DNA of 64,000 bases from Anaerolinea sp. (GTDB lineage Bacteria; Chloroflexota; Anaerolineae; Anaerolineales; Anaerolineaceae): contig JARKOV010000076.1 of the NCBI GenBank assembly GCA_029975965.1, positions 34,568-98,567 of the forward strand, in the 5' to 3' direction. A program made the position numbers and the translations under genes. Under the pieces are notes generated by a model that ran no database searches, was not told the DNA's origin, and saw only the letters and a list, made by a program, of their open reading frames with translations. The first letter of the stretch is position 1. Each line of letters opens with the position of its first letter. This document shows, piece after piece, positions 41,607-50,500 of this stretch.

Positions 41607-43199
41607 GTGATTCAATCGGTTTTTAAACGCAACGGTATCCCATTTTTCGTCCTGGGCGGTCAGGTGCATAATTCGAGCGGCTACAACCTTGCCGAAATGG
41701 AAACTGCGTGGAAAGCTCTGCAAGCGCTGCATGCCAACACCGCCGAAGTGCCGGTGTATTGGGGACAGGTCGAACCTCAACCAGGGCATTTTACTTTTAG
41801 CCACCTGGATGAAATGATCCTCGCCGCCCGCGAGCGCCAACTGCGCCTGATTCTGCTCTGGTTCGCCACCTGGAAGAATGGCTCCATGCAGTACGCTCCT
41901 GAATGGGTGAAGAAAGACCCCACGCGATACCAGCGCGTCGTCACCCATGCTGGAAATTCCCTCTGGGTGCTCTCCTCGCATTCGGAGGCGAACTGGGAAG
42001 CCGACCGGAACGCCTTTTGCGCGTTGCTTGCTCACCTCAAAGAGGTGGATGAAGAGCATGGCACGGTGCTTGGCGTGCAAATCGAGAACGAGCCTGGCAT
42101 CCTCGGCGCGGTCCGCGACCACAGTCCCCAGGCCGAAACCGAGTTCAACGCTCTCGTCCCGGAAGAATTGCTCCAACACCTTGCATCGGCCACCGCTGGC
42201 CCTGTGCATGCCGCCTGGAAACTGGCAGGCAAGCTGGCTAAAGGCACCTGGCAGCAAATATTCGGCGCGTTCTCTGCCGAATTCTTCAGCGCCTGGAGCA
42301 TCGCCCGCTATATTGACCGGCTGGCGGAAGCAGGGAAATCGGTTTACGACCTGCCTTGTTACACCAACGTCTGGTTGGGCGAGAACAACTGGCGCCAGCC
42401 CGGCCTCAGTTATCCCAGCGGCGGGCCGGCGACCCGCGTGCTGGATATTTGGAAATGGGCCACCCCCCACCTGGATTTAATCGCCCCGGACATCTACATC
42501 GACACGCCGGACGTCTATCGCGAGGTGTGCCAGGCTTACCAGCGAGCGGATAACCCGTTGTTCATCCCCGAGTCAGCCGCCTCGACTGGCAACGCGCTCA
42601 ACGTGTTTGAAGCGGTCACCCGCTTCAACGCCATCGGGCTGGCGGTTTTCGGGGTCGAGAGCATTCTCCAGGTCGACGGCTCGGTCAAACCCCAATGCCA
42701 GGCGCTTGTCGACAGTTTTCACATCCTCGCCAATCTGCACCCCTTAATCACCTTGTATGGGAACACCGGTCGGATGCAGGCCATCCTCCAGCGCGAATTC
42801 CAGTACGAGCAGCTCCTCGACCTGGGCGAATACCTCGGTCTGGTAAAATTCAGCCAATCATCCAACGAAGGTTGGATGCACACCGATCACCGCCATGATC
42901 CTTCCCAGATGAAGCAGCGTGGTCGCGGGCTCATTTTTTCAACCGTGGGCAGGGAATTTTTCCTGGCGGGCGCAGGGTTCAGCCTGCAGATAAAACGCAA
43001 GCGCGGCGAAACCGCAGAGTTCTCGAAAGCCCACGAGCGCTTCGATTGCCCGCTCACTCCCTACTTGCGAGTGGAGGAAGGCGTCTTCGGTCCCATCGGG
43101 GAATGGCAACCTACCCGCGAACGGAATGGCGATGAGATCACTGCCGGCCTTTGGGTCACGCCGGATATCGGCGTTTTGCGAGTAGTCCTGGCGGAATAG
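41607..43199 (+). CDS. GH35-like beta-galactosidase (DUF5597 type)
   Basis: The 530-residue (beta/alpha)8 enzyme has FFVLGGQVHNSSGYNLAEMETAWKAL, NTAEVPVYWGQVEPQPGHFTF, VLGVQIENEPG (likely acid/base Glu) and NPLFIPESAAS (likely nucleophile Glu), then a beta-rich C-terminus with LGEYLGLVKFSQSSNEGWMH, as in DUF5597 proteins. There is no signal peptide, so it acts on imported oligosaccharides. The start is GTG with GGAG 6-7 nt upstream. It would release terminal beta-galactose or a related sugar; exact specificity is unknown. Confidence 0.88.
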   Translation: MIQSVFKRNGIPFFVLGGQVHNSSGYNLAEMETAWKALQALHANTAEVPVYWGQVEPQPGHFTFSHLDEMILAARERQLRLILLWFATWKNGSMQYAPEWVKKDPTRYQRVVTHAGNSLWVLSSHSEANWEADRNAFCALLAHLKEVDEEHGTVLGVQIENEPGILGAVRDHSPQAETEFNALVPEELLQHLASATAGPVHAAWKLAGKLAKGTWQQIFGAFSAEFFSAWSIARYIDRLAEAGKSVYDLPCYTNVWLGENNWRQPGLSYPSGGPATRVLDIWKWATPHLDLIAPDIYIDTPDVYREVCQAYQRADNPLFIPESAASTGNALNVFEAVTRFNAIGLAVFGVESILQVDGSVKPQCQALVDSFHILANLHPLITLYGNTGRMQAILQREFQYEQLLDLGEYLGLVKFSQSSNEGWMHTDHRHDPSQMKQRGRGLIFSTVGREFFLAGAGFSLQIKRKRGETAEFSKAHERFDCPLTPYLRVEEGVFGPIGEWQPTRERNGDEITAGLWVTPDIGVLRVVLAE

Positions 43200-43227
43200 G
43201 TGGATGGATATATAAAGGTATGTAAAC

Positions 43228-44112
43228 GTGCGGATCGAACCCGATAAACGCTGGGCGCTGGTCCTTTTAGTCTTCGCCACCATCGTCCTTTTCCTTCTGG
43301 CGATCGGCCTGACCGGTCTGAAACTCTCACCCGGCTTGCTGATGAATTACACCCGCCCAAGCACCAGCTCCACCACCATCAGCGAGATGCCGAACATGAC
43401 CGGGTTGATCGACTTCTTCCGCATCGCCCTGGCGCTCGCGTTGGTGCTGTTCCCGATCTACTTCATCTACATGTTGATCGACCCCAAGCGCCGCAAGCGC
43501 CTGTTGCGCGATATTATCGTCTTCGGCATGATTTTGTTCTTTTTTGACCGCCTGCGCGCAATTGCCAACAACATGGAGCCGCGCGGCGATGAGCTCCCTC
43601 CTGTCGGCGGCGAAGCGATCGCCGAAACCCAGGCCATCCAGCCTCTGACGGATTTCGTCAATAATCCCCCGCCGTGGTTAATCACCGGCGTTACCGTCGC
43701 TGTGGTTGGTGTTGGCGCTGCGATCATCTTCGGAATCCTCTGGTTATCTTTCCAAAAGCGCCACTCGGATGCCGACGCTATCGTGCGCGTGGCGCGTGAA
43801 GCCCAGGAAGCCCTGCAGACCATCCAGGCCGGCGGCGACCTGCGCGACACGATCATTCAATGTTACCGGCGGATGGTGCTGGCTGTGAAAGACGAGCGCG
43901 GCATCCAACGCGACCTCGCGATGACCCCGCGCGAATTCACCCTCATCCTCACCGGCAAAGGGTTACCTCCCTCCCCGGTGCAGAACCTGACCCGCCTGTT
44001 CGAAGATGCCCGTTATGGCAACATCACCGGCGGCATGCGCCAGCAATTGGAAGCCGTCGGGGCATTGGAAGAGATCATCGAAGCATGCCGTGAGCGGCGG
44101 GAGGCGGTTTGA
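43228..44112 (+). CDS. DUF4129 domain membrane protein
   Basis: There are three membrane segments (about residues 10-30, 62-82 and 150-172). The C-terminal cytosolic DUF4129 domain reads DTIIQCYRRMVLAVKDERGIQRDLAMTPREFTLILTGKGLPPSPVQNLTRLFEDARYG. In many bacteria DUF4129 is the C-terminus of a transglutaminase membrane protein found with MoxR and DUF58; here it stands alone without the transglutaminase part. The start is GTG at 43228. The stop overlaps the next gene by 4 nt (TTGA). Confidence 0.88.
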   Translation: MRIEPDKRWALVLLVFATIVLFLLAIGLTGLKLSPGLLMNYTRPSTSSTTISEMPNMTGLIDFFRIALALALVLFPIYFIYMLIDPKRRKRLLRDIIVFGMILFFFDRLRAIANNMEPRGDELPPVGGEAIAETQAIQPLTDFVNNPPPWLITGVTVAVVGVGAAIIFGILWLSFQKRHSDADAIVRVAREAQEALQTIQAGGDLRDTIIQCYRRMVLAVKDERGIQRDLAMTPREFTLILTGKGLPPSPVQNLTRLFEDARYGNITGGMRQQLEAVGALEEIIEACRERREAV

Positions 44113-44777
44113 AAATCGATCGCCGACGCCGGCTTTTTTACTTCATCGCTGCTGTCTCGATTTTGACCAGCGTCCTCCTCGCCGTTCTCCTGCGTGAAGA
44201 GATCCGTGCCAGGCTGGTTGTTCCCGTGTCCTACGTGGTCTGGTATATCAACCTGATCCTCGAGACCGTCCCCCAACCCATTTTATGGATCGCGCTGATC
44301 TTCTTCGGTTTTGTGGTTGCCGGGCGGGTAATCCTCAAGAACCTGCCCCAATCCGAGCTACCCAAGGAACCGGTCTTCAGCGGGCAAAGCGCTTCCCGCT
44401 TTCAATACTGGATGTGGTATATCACCACCTACCGCATCAGCCCGTTCGCCAACGAAAACCTGGCGCGCAATCTCTCCCGCTTGCTGTTGGAGATTATCGC
44501 CCATCAAGAGCACCTCACCCTGGAAGAGACCGAGAGCAGCCTGCAGAAGGGCAATCTCAACCTCCCGGATGACATCCGCCAGTTTCTTCTCACCCGGCGA
44601 CTGACGAAGTCCACACCTCAAGTGCGCCCGGTTCGCCGCTGGATCGATCGACTGCTTCAACGGGCGATGCCAAACCGGTTAGAGCCGCAGGAATCGAGCG
44701 AAGCCCGCCAAAAACTGGAACGCATCACCCAATTCATCGAGGATCGTTTGGAGATACAACATGGAACAAACCCCTGA
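44109..44777 (+). CDS. Membrane protein of the DUF4129/MoxR/DUF58 cluster
   Basis: The 222-residue protein has two N-terminal membrane segments (LFYFIAAVSILTSVLLAVLL and PILWIALIFFGFVVAGRVIL) followed by a helical cytosolic region with YRISPFANENLARNLSRLLLEIIAHQEHLTLEETE. I know no named family. The TTG start overlaps the upstream TGA, with a good GGGAGGCGG Shine-Dalgarno. The end overlaps the MoxR start by 17 nt. Its place in the operon suggests it is part of the same membrane complex. Confidence 0.75.
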   Translation: MKIDRRRRLFYFIAAVSILTSVLLAVLLREEIRARLVVPVSYVVWYINLILETVPQPILWIALIFFGFVVAGRVILKNLPQSELPKEPVFSGQSASRFQYWMWYITTYRISPFANENLARNLSRLLLEIIAHQEHLTLEETESSLQKGNLNLPDDIRQFLLTRRLTKSTPQVRPVRRWIDRLLQRAMPNRLEPQESSEARQKLERITQFIEDRLEIQHGTNP

Positions 44778-45732
44778 TCAATTATCCATCCGCGACGTCG
44801 CCAGCCGCGCCAAACTCATTATCCAGGAAGTCAGCAAGGCAATTGTCGGTAAAGAGGCGGTCCTGGAGAAAATCCTGGCGGCTTTCCTTGCCGGCGGGCA
44901 CGTCTTGTTGGAAGATTATCCCGGCCTGGCAAAGACCTTGATCGCCAACAGCTTCGCCCAGACGCTTGGGATGGGATTCAAACGCATCCAGTTCACCCCG
45001 GACTTGCTGCCGAGCGATATCACCGGTGGCTATGTCTACAACCGCGCCGACAACCGGTTCATCCTCCGCGAGGGGCCGATTTTCTCGAACCTGATTCTGG
45101 CCGACGAAATCAACCGCGCTTCGCCGCGCACCCAATCTGCCCTATTAGAAGCAATGCAGGAATATCAGGTGACGCTGGAAGGCGAGACGATTCCCTTGCC
45201 AGACCCGTTCATTGTGGTTGCCACGCAAAATCCGATCGAGTACGAGGGAACCTTCCCCCTCCCCGAAGCCCAACTGGACCGGTTTATCCTCAAGCTCAGC
45301 GTGGGCTACCCGACCGCCGCTCAGGAACAGGAGATCCTGCATCGCCGCCGCGAGCGCAAGCAAGACGCGATCCTCCTCCAGGCGGTCACCGATGCAGCCG
45401 GCTTTATCTCCATGCGCCGGGCTGTCGAGGAAGTGTACCTTGACCCGGACATTGAGAAATACATTGTGGACCTGGTTGCGCGAACAAGAGCCAATCGCCA
45501 GGTCGCGGTTGGCTCCAGCCCGCGTGGCGCGCTGGCGCTGTTGAAGCTCAGCCGGGCATACGCAGCCATGCAAGGGCGTGCCTACGTCCTTCCGGATGAC
45601 ATCAAGCTGTTCACCCGGCCTGCGTTGCAGCATCGCCTGATCTTGCAGCCTGATCTATGGACCAGCCCGCAGGCAATCGATCACATTCTCACCGAGATCA
45701 TCAATTCTGTCCCGGTTCCGGTCGTGGAATGA
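44761..45732 (+). CDS. MoxR-family AAA+ ATPase
   Basis: The 323-residue AAA+ chaperone has KAIVGKEAVLEKILAAFLAGGHVLLEDYPGLAKTLIANSFA (MoxR-type Walker A), FTPDLLPSDITGGYVY, ILADEINRASPRTQSALLEAMQE (Walker B), VATQNPIEYEGTFPLPEAQLDRFILK (sensor 1) and SPRGALALLKLSRAYAAMQGRAYVLPDDIK (sensor 2 and lid). MoxR proteins activate or assemble partner proteins, often with the von Willebrand-like DUF58 protein that follows. It has a GGAG Shine-Dalgarno and is cytosolic. Confidence 0.95.
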   Translation: MEQTPDQLSIRDVASRAKLIIQEVSKAIVGKEAVLEKILAAFLAGGHVLLEDYPGLAKTLIANSFAQTLGMGFKRIQFTPDLLPSDITGGYVYNRADNRFILREGPIFSNLILADEINRASPRTQSALLEAMQEYQVTLEGETIPLPDPFIVVATQNPIEYEGTFPLPEAQLDRFILKLSVGYPTAAQEQEILHRRRERKQDAILLQAVTDAAGFISMRRAVEEVYLDPDIEKYIVDLVARTRANRQVAVGSSPRGALALLKLSRAYAAMQGRAYVLPDDIKLFTRPALQHRLILQPDLWTSPQAIDHILTEIINSVPVPVVE

Positions 45733-45793
45733 TCCACCGCCAACGGCTCCGACCATCGTTCCGAACAGGAAAGGTTAACCTGGCACTGGCAAT

Positions 45794-47083
45794 ATGAGCG
45801 GTCGCGCTTTTTTCCTGGCAACCTTGATTTTCCTCTTTCTGTTGCTCGGTCTCACTTCGATCAACGGAAGCGTGATCGCGCTTGCTTTGCCCTTGATCTG
45901 CTATTTCGCCGCTTCCATCTACTACAAACCAGCGCCGCCCCAACTCAGCGCAAAACGCACTCTCTCGACCGACCGGATATTTCCGGGCACGCCGGTCACG
46001 GTGACCCTAACCATCCGCAATGAAGGCAGCCGTCTCGAGGAAATCCACATCCAAGATCAATTGCCTGGAGGCCTGGAATTGCTCGAAGGAAACACCGACA
46101 CCTTCACATCGCTGGAACACGGTGAGGAAATTACCATCGAATATACCGTGCGCGGCAACCGTGGAGATTATCGTTTCACCGGTTTCGAGACCACTTACCG
46201 TGAAGGCTCGGGGTTGTTCGAGTTTTCCTCCCCGGTGCAGGCACCCCACCGCCTGATCGTCCGTCCTCGACCCACCCGGCTCAGACCGATGCGCATCCGC
46301 CCACCCCAGACGCGCGGATTTGCCGGGCCAATCCCCTCCCGCCAGGGAGGCACCGGCACCGATTTCTTCGTCGTGCGCGAATACCAACCCGGCGATCCGC
46401 AACGCCGCGTGAACTGGAAGGTCGCCGCGCGCTCGACCGACGAGCTGTTCACCAACGTCTACGAGCAAGAACGGGTGGCGGATGTAGGCATCATCCTGGA
46501 CGCTCGCGAGCAGTGTTACGGCGATCTCCCTGAGCATCCGCTGTTCGAGATCGCCGTCCAGGCGGTGGCATCCATCACCGAAGGCTTTCTCAACGACGGC
46601 AACCGCGTCGGCCTGTTGGTGTACGGCGCGGGGATCGAAAGCGCCTTCCCGGGTGTGGGGAAGGTTCAACGCCAACGCGTCTTACAGGTGCTGGCTCGGG
46701 CTCACACCGGTCGCAATTTCGCCCTGGAGACGCTGCGATACCTGCCGACGCGCTTCTTTCCTCCCCATTCGCAGGTTGTGCTGGTCAGCCCCCTCGTCTC
46801 TGCAGACGTGGAAATTCTCGTCTCCTTGCGTGCCTTGGGCTACGCGGTGCTGGTGATCAGCCCAAATATCCTGCATTTTGACGCTTCCCAAACGCAATTA
46901 GACGACGAAGGCCGGATCGCCCTGCGTCTCGCCCTGGCGGAACGCGCCCTGCTGCTGCAGAAAATCCGCCGGGCAGGGGTGCAGGTGATCGATTGGGACA
47001 CCCGAATCCCGATCGAACAGGTTTCGCGCCGCTACAGCGTGGTGAACCTGGCAAGCCGGGCTGCTATGGAGTCCTCGACATGA
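45794..47083 (+). CDS. DUF58 domain-containing protein
   Basis: Two short N-terminal membrane segments (about 5-45) are followed by a CARDB-like beta domain (GTPVTVTLTIRNEGSRLEEIHIQDQLP) and the DUF58 core: REYQPGDPQRRVNWKVAARSTDELFTNVYEQERVADVGIILDA, a vWA-like fold. It is the usual partner of MoxR ATPases. The start has no close Shine-Dalgarno (AGGAAAGG is about 20 nt away), so the start is less certain. It overlaps the next gene by 4 nt (ATGA). Confidence 0.9.
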   Translation: MSGRAFFLATLIFLFLLLGLTSINGSVIALALPLICYFAASIYYKPAPPQLSAKRTLSTDRIFPGTPVTVTLTIRNEGSRLEEIHIQDQLPGGLELLEGNTDTFTSLEHGEEITIEYTVRGNRGDYRFTGFETTYREGSGLFEFSSPVQAPHRLIVRPRPTRLRPMRIRPPQTRGFAGPIPSRQGGTGTDFFVVREYQPGDPQRRVNWKVAARSTDELFTNVYEQERVADVGIILDAREQCYGDLPEHPLFEIAVQAVASITEGFLNDGNRVGLLVYGAGIESAFPGVGKVQRQRVLQVLARAHTGRNFALETLRYLPTRFFPPHSQVVLVSPLVSADVEILVSLRALGYAVLVISPNILHFDASQTQLDDEGRIALRLALAERALLLQKIRRAGVQVIDWDTRIPIEQVSRRYSVVNLASRAAMESST

Positions 47084-47613
47084 TCACCCGCTGGTTGCTA
47101 TACATTTCCCTCCTCTTATCCACCGCCTGCCTGGCGGTCGCTTTCGGTCTGCGCGAATTTGCGTACGGCATCGCAGGGGTAACCGCCCTGGGTCTCCTCG
47201 GGTTGATCAGCCTCTGGCGCCGTTGGCGTTGGATCACCCCGACCCTCTTTCTGGTCTTTGCGTTGTTGAACATCGCGGTAATTTTGATCCAATCCCCACC
47301 CCTGTTGAGTGTCCTTTCCATCGCCTTCTATGTGCTGACCTGGGACCTGGAACATTTCCGCCATCGCCTGGAGCGCATCCGCTCTGCACAGGTGGCGCGT
47401 GACATCGAACGGAGTCACCTGCTGCACCTGATTCCGGTCGTCGTGGCAGGGTCAATGCTCTCGCTGGCAGCCCTCGTCGTCCACATCCAGTTGAGATTTG
47501 CCGCCGCGCTCATTCTGGGAGGGCTGGCAATCATCGGGTTGACCCAGGTCGTGCTGCGGCTGGTGAACCGCCCGGTGCGAGACCGGAAAGCTGAAGAGCG
47601 ATTCATGCGATAA
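47080..47613 (+). CDS. Small polytopic membrane protein closing the MoxR/DUF58 operon
   Basis: The 177-residue protein has about five hydrophobic segments (MITRWLLYISLLLSTACLAVAFGLR, GVTALGLLGLISLW, PTLFLVFALLNIAVILIQ, LHLIPVVVAGSMLSLAALVVHIQ, FAAALILGGLAIIGLTQVVL). No family recognised. The ATG at 47080 overlaps the DUF58 stop; an in-frame start 29 codons upstream lies inside DUF58 and is unlikely. Co-translation suggests a structural role in the same complex. Confidence 0.75.
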   Translation: MITRWLLYISLLLSTACLAVAFGLREFAYGIAGVTALGLLGLISLWRRWRWITPTLFLVFALLNIAVILIQSPPLLSVLSIAFYVLTWDLEHFRHRLERIRSAQVARDIERSHLLHLIPVVVAGSMLSLAALVVHIQLRFAAALILGGLAIIGLTQVVLRLVNRPVRDRKAEERFMR

Positions 47614-47637
47614 ATAGGTGTGTTTCAAATTTCCTGG

Positions 47638-47663
47638 AAAATGTGGAGAAAAGCCCACATTTT
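47638..47663. repeat. Copy 2 of the dispersed hairpin element (9-bp stem)
   Basis: AAAATGTGG-(8 nt)-CCACATTTT, preceded by TGG and followed by GCAGATAATC. It matches copy 1 (27101-27126) in both arms and the 3' flank and lies 47 nt upstream of the ATG at 47710. Confidence 0.75.
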
Positions 47664-47709
47664 GCAGATAATCAATTAGCCAATCCGATAAGTAGCCCAC
47701 GGAGGAATT

Positions 47710-48543
47710 ATGCGTCTGGGAGGTCCGACCTTTTCGAAAATTGACGACCCTGAACAGTGGCTTGCCGCACTCCAGGCCAAAGGGTACCGCACTTCGTTTT
47801 GCCCGCTCAGCGTAGAAGCGGATGAGGCCGCCATCCACCGGTTTGCCCAGGCTGCGGAGCGCGCCGATATCGTCATCGCAGAGGTGGGCGCCTGGTCGAA
47901 CCCGCTCAGCCCGGATGATGCCACTCGCCGGTCGGCGCTGGATTTGTGCAAGCGCAGCCTGCACCTGGCTGACCGCATTGGGGCACGCTGCTGTGTGAAT
48001 ATCGCCGGATCTCGCGGGACGCAATGGGACGGGCCGCATCCGGCAAACCTGACCCCGGATACCTTCGAGAGGATCGTGGAATGCGTTCGCGAAATTATCG
48101 ACGAGGTCAAACCGACCCGCACCTGCTACACGCTCGAGACCATGCCGTGGATGTATCCTGACTCGCCCGACAGCTACCTGGCGCTGATCGCCGCCATCGA
48201 CCGCCGCGCCTTTGCCGTGCACCTGGACCCGGTCAACCTGGTCAGCAGACCGCAGCTTTATTTCAACAATGGCGCGCTGATCCGCGAGTGCATTGAGAAA
48301 TTGGGGCCGTGGATCAAATCTTGCCATGCCAAAGACATTCGGCTTGGTAACCGCATGACCACGCATCTTGACGAGGTGCGCCCTGGTCTCGGCGACCTGG
48401 ATTACCCCACCTTCCTGCGCGAAGTCGCCCGGCTACCTCAGGATGTGCCGGTGATGCTCGAGCACCTCGAGAGCGAAGATGAATACGACCTCGCCGCCCA
48501 ATACGTTCGCTCGATTGCGGATTCAGCAGGCATATCGGTTTAA
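47710..48543 (+). CDS. Sugar phosphate isomerase/epimerase-like TIM-barrel protein
   Basis: The 277-residue xylose isomerase-like (AP endonuclease 2 family) barrel has ADIVIAEVGAWSNPLSP, CKRSLHLADRIGARCCVNIAGS, CYTLETMPWMYPDSP (metal Glu), FAVHLDPVNLV (metal His/Asp), KSCHAKDIRL and VPVMLEHLESEDEYDLAAQYVR (metal Glu). Members are divalent-metal isomerases or epimerases acting on sugars or inositols; the substrate is unknown. GGAGGAATT precedes the ATG. The dispersed hairpin lies in its upstream region. Confidence 0.85.
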   Translation: MRLGGPTFSKIDDPEQWLAALQAKGYRTSFCPLSVEADEAAIHRFAQAAERADIVIAEVGAWSNPLSPDDATRRSALDLCKRSLHLADRIGARCCVNIAGSRGTQWDGPHPANLTPDTFERIVECVREIIDEVKPTRTCYTLETMPWMYPDSPDSYLALIAAIDRRAFAVHLDPVNLVSRPQLYFNNGALIRECIEKLGPWIKSCHAKDIRLGNRMTTHLDEVRPGLGDLDYPTFLREVARLPQDVPVMLEHLESEDEYDLAAQYVRSIADSAGISV

Positions 48544-48613
48544 ACGGCATACGGAGCTCTCGTTAACCGAAAGCTCAGCCCCCGATCATCGCTTGCCAGA
48601 CTGCCCGGCAACT

Positions 48614-49582
48614 TCACTTCCAGGCATCTCCGCCATCGAAATTTGCCACACCCGGCTGGATCTCCGGGAAGCTCAACAGCAAGCCCTTCTCCGCCTCGGT
48701 GACCACCAGGCCCAACTTCCCAGACGGGTCGATCGCGACGTTGGTCGGATTCCTGCCCGGAAGGTTGATCGCCTTAACCGTTTCGCCTGAGGCATCGATC
48801 ACCCGGATGATCCCATCGCCGTAAATTGCCTGGTACAGCAGGCCATCTGCCCCCGGCGCCATCCCATCCGGCCCCTCCCTGCCACCGACCTTCGCCCAGG
48901 CCTGCACTTCATTCCACTGGCATGCCGAGTCATCCCAGGCCCCTTTGAAGATCGTTTTTTGGAACGTATCCGCCACCACCAGCGCTTTGCCGCCGTCGAT
49001 GACATCCAACCCGTTGGGACGGTAATACCCCTCTGCCACGATCTGCGCCGAGCCGTCCGGTTTGAGGCATACCACATACCCATCGCTCGCTTCACTGGCA
49101 AAGTTTGGGCAGGTGAAAATCAAGTTGCCTTTGGCGTCAAAGGTCAGGTCATTCGGTGAAAGGAGAGGCCGGCCATCCAGGTCTGCCAGCAGCGTCTCCC
49201 AGGTATCGTCAGCCGGGTCGTAACGCCGGATCGCATTTTGCTCAGAATCGGGCACCCAGGCGCGACCCTGCCGGTCAAAAGCCAGGCTGTTAGGCCTGCC
49301 GCCTGTGGAAATGCGCACCCACTCCCCCTCTGCCCACCGCACCAGGTTTCCTGCGCCCAATTCTGTGCACCATAAATATCCTTGAGGGTCGAAAGCCGGC
49401 CCTTCTGGAAACGCCAGCCCTTCCGCCAACACGTGAACCGTGGGAGATCCTGTTGGAGTGGTCGATGTCGTCGGAGGGAGGACAGGCGTTGGTATCACCG
49501 CGGTGGATGTGGAGCCACAGGCGGTCAGCAAACCGGCCACCCCCCAGGCGGAGGCTTTGAGGAGAAAATCGCGTCGGCGCAT
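48614..49582 (-). CDS. SMP-30/gluconolactonase-family lipoprotein
   Basis: The N-terminus MRRRDFLLKASAWGVAGLLTACGS combines a Tat-like twin arginine with a lipobox (LTAC), so the protein is probably exported folded and lipid-anchored. A six-bladed propeller follows: GLAFPEGPAFDPQG (metal Glu), GRPNSLAFD, LSPNDLTFDAKGNL (metal Asn), YRPNGLDV and EGPDGMAPGADG (metal Asp). SMP-30 enzymes hydrolyse sugar lactones using a divalent metal. A short Thr-Pro linker follows the lipobox. It is convergent with the isomerase-like gene upstream. Confidence 0.9.
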   Translation of the reverse strand: MRRRDFLLKASAWGVAGLLTACGSTSTAVIPTPVLPPTTSTTPTGSPTVHVLAEGLAFPEGPAFDPQGYLWCTELGAGNLVRWAEGEWVRISTGGRPNSLAFDRQGRAWVPDSEQNAIRRYDPADDTWETLLADLDGRPLLSPNDLTFDAKGNLIFTCPNFASEASDGYVVCLKPDGSAQIVAEGYYRPNGLDVIDGGKALVVADTFQKTIFKGAWDDSACQWNEVQAWAKVGGREGPDGMAPGADGLLYQAIYGDGIIRVIDASGETVKAINLPGRNPTNVAIDPSGKLGLVVTEAEKGLLLSFPEIQPGVANFDGGDAWK

Positions 49583-49738
49583 GGTGGAAGTCCCTTTCGC
49601 TAAGAAATCAAACTGATTATAGTGGTCAAATCCAATTTAATGATCTCAACACATGAACATTCTTTGGTACACTAAGCCATCAGGCAGGTTGGCTACCAGC
49701 CACCCCACAGGATATCATTCTTCTCATTCAATAGAACC

Positions 49739-50500
49739 ATGCAGCCTATTCCCAACCCACCCGAAACCCGCCGCCGCCAGTTTTGGCGCGGAGTCCAGGC
49801 CATCCTGCCGATATTTCTCGGCGTTTTCCCCTTTGGAATGATCTACGGGGTTCTCGGGAGACAGTCCGGGATACCCGCGCCGGCTGCACAGGCCATGTCA
49901 TCCGTCGTCTTTGCCGGCAGCTCGCAATTTATAACCGCTCAACTGGTCCAACAGGCCGTGCCGGGGTTGGTCATCGTGCTCACCATCGCGGTGGTCAACT
50001 TGCGCCACGCGCTCTACAGCGCGTCCATCGCCGGGTTCGTCCAGCACCTCAACCTGAAATGGAAAGCATTGCTCTCGTATCTCCTCACCGATGAAGCCTA
50101 TGCGGTGACCATCACGCATTACAACCGCGAAGGTTGCGACGGAAACCAACACTGGTACTTCCTCGGGGCGGGCCTTGGACTGTGGACTTGCTGGCAAGTC
50201 AGCACCGCGGCTGGGATCTTCCTGGGGGCAGTCATCCCCGCCGGGTGGTCGCTCGATTTCGCCCTCCCCCTCACCTTCATTGCGCTGGTCGTTCCAGCTC
50301 TCCGCGACCGCGCCGGGTTGGCTGCGGCCCTGGTGGGTGGAGTGGCGGCGGTGCTCACCTTCAGCTTGCCATACCGCCTTGGCATCATCGTGGCAGCGCT
50401 GGCTGGCGTCGTTGCCGGGTTGTGGATCGAATCCAAAGGGGATAAGCGGCCGGTTTCCCACCCAAAACGAGAAAGCACCCCGGAGGAGGGAGACGATTGA
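49739..50500 (+). CDS. azlC: AzlC-family branched-chain amino acid exporter, large subunit
   Basis: The 253-residue membrane protein has the AzlC pattern: ILPIFLGVFPFGMIYGVLG, AMSSVVFAGSSQFITAQLV, VVNLRHALYSASIAGFVQHL and LLTDEAYAVTI. With AzlD it exports branched-chain amino acids or analogues through the cytoplasmic membrane. It has a charged cytosolic C-terminal tail. No Shine-Dalgarno is visible before the ATG. It overlaps azlD by 4 nt. Confidence 0.93.
   Translation: MQPIPNPPETRRRQFWRGVQAILPIFLGVFPFGMIYGVLGRQSGIPAPAAQAMSSVVFAGSSQFITAQLVQQAVPGLVIVLTIAVVNLRHALYSASIAGFVQHLNLKWKALLSYLLTDEAYAVTITHYNREGCDGNQHWYFLGAGLGLWTCWQVSTAAGIFLGAVIPAGWSLDFALPLTFIALVVPALRDRAGLAAALVGGVAAVLTFSLPYRLGIIVAALAGVVAGLWIESKGDKRPVSHPKRESTPEEGDD

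Noticed and set aside
41583..42470. 295-codon minus-strand frame opposite the glycoside hydrolase
   Set aside because: Shadow frame; the plus-strand GH35-like motifs are decisive.
47452..48366. 304-codon minus-strand frame opposite the isomerase-like gene
   Set aside because: Antisense to a gene with clear metal-site motifs and runs through the dispersed hairpin.
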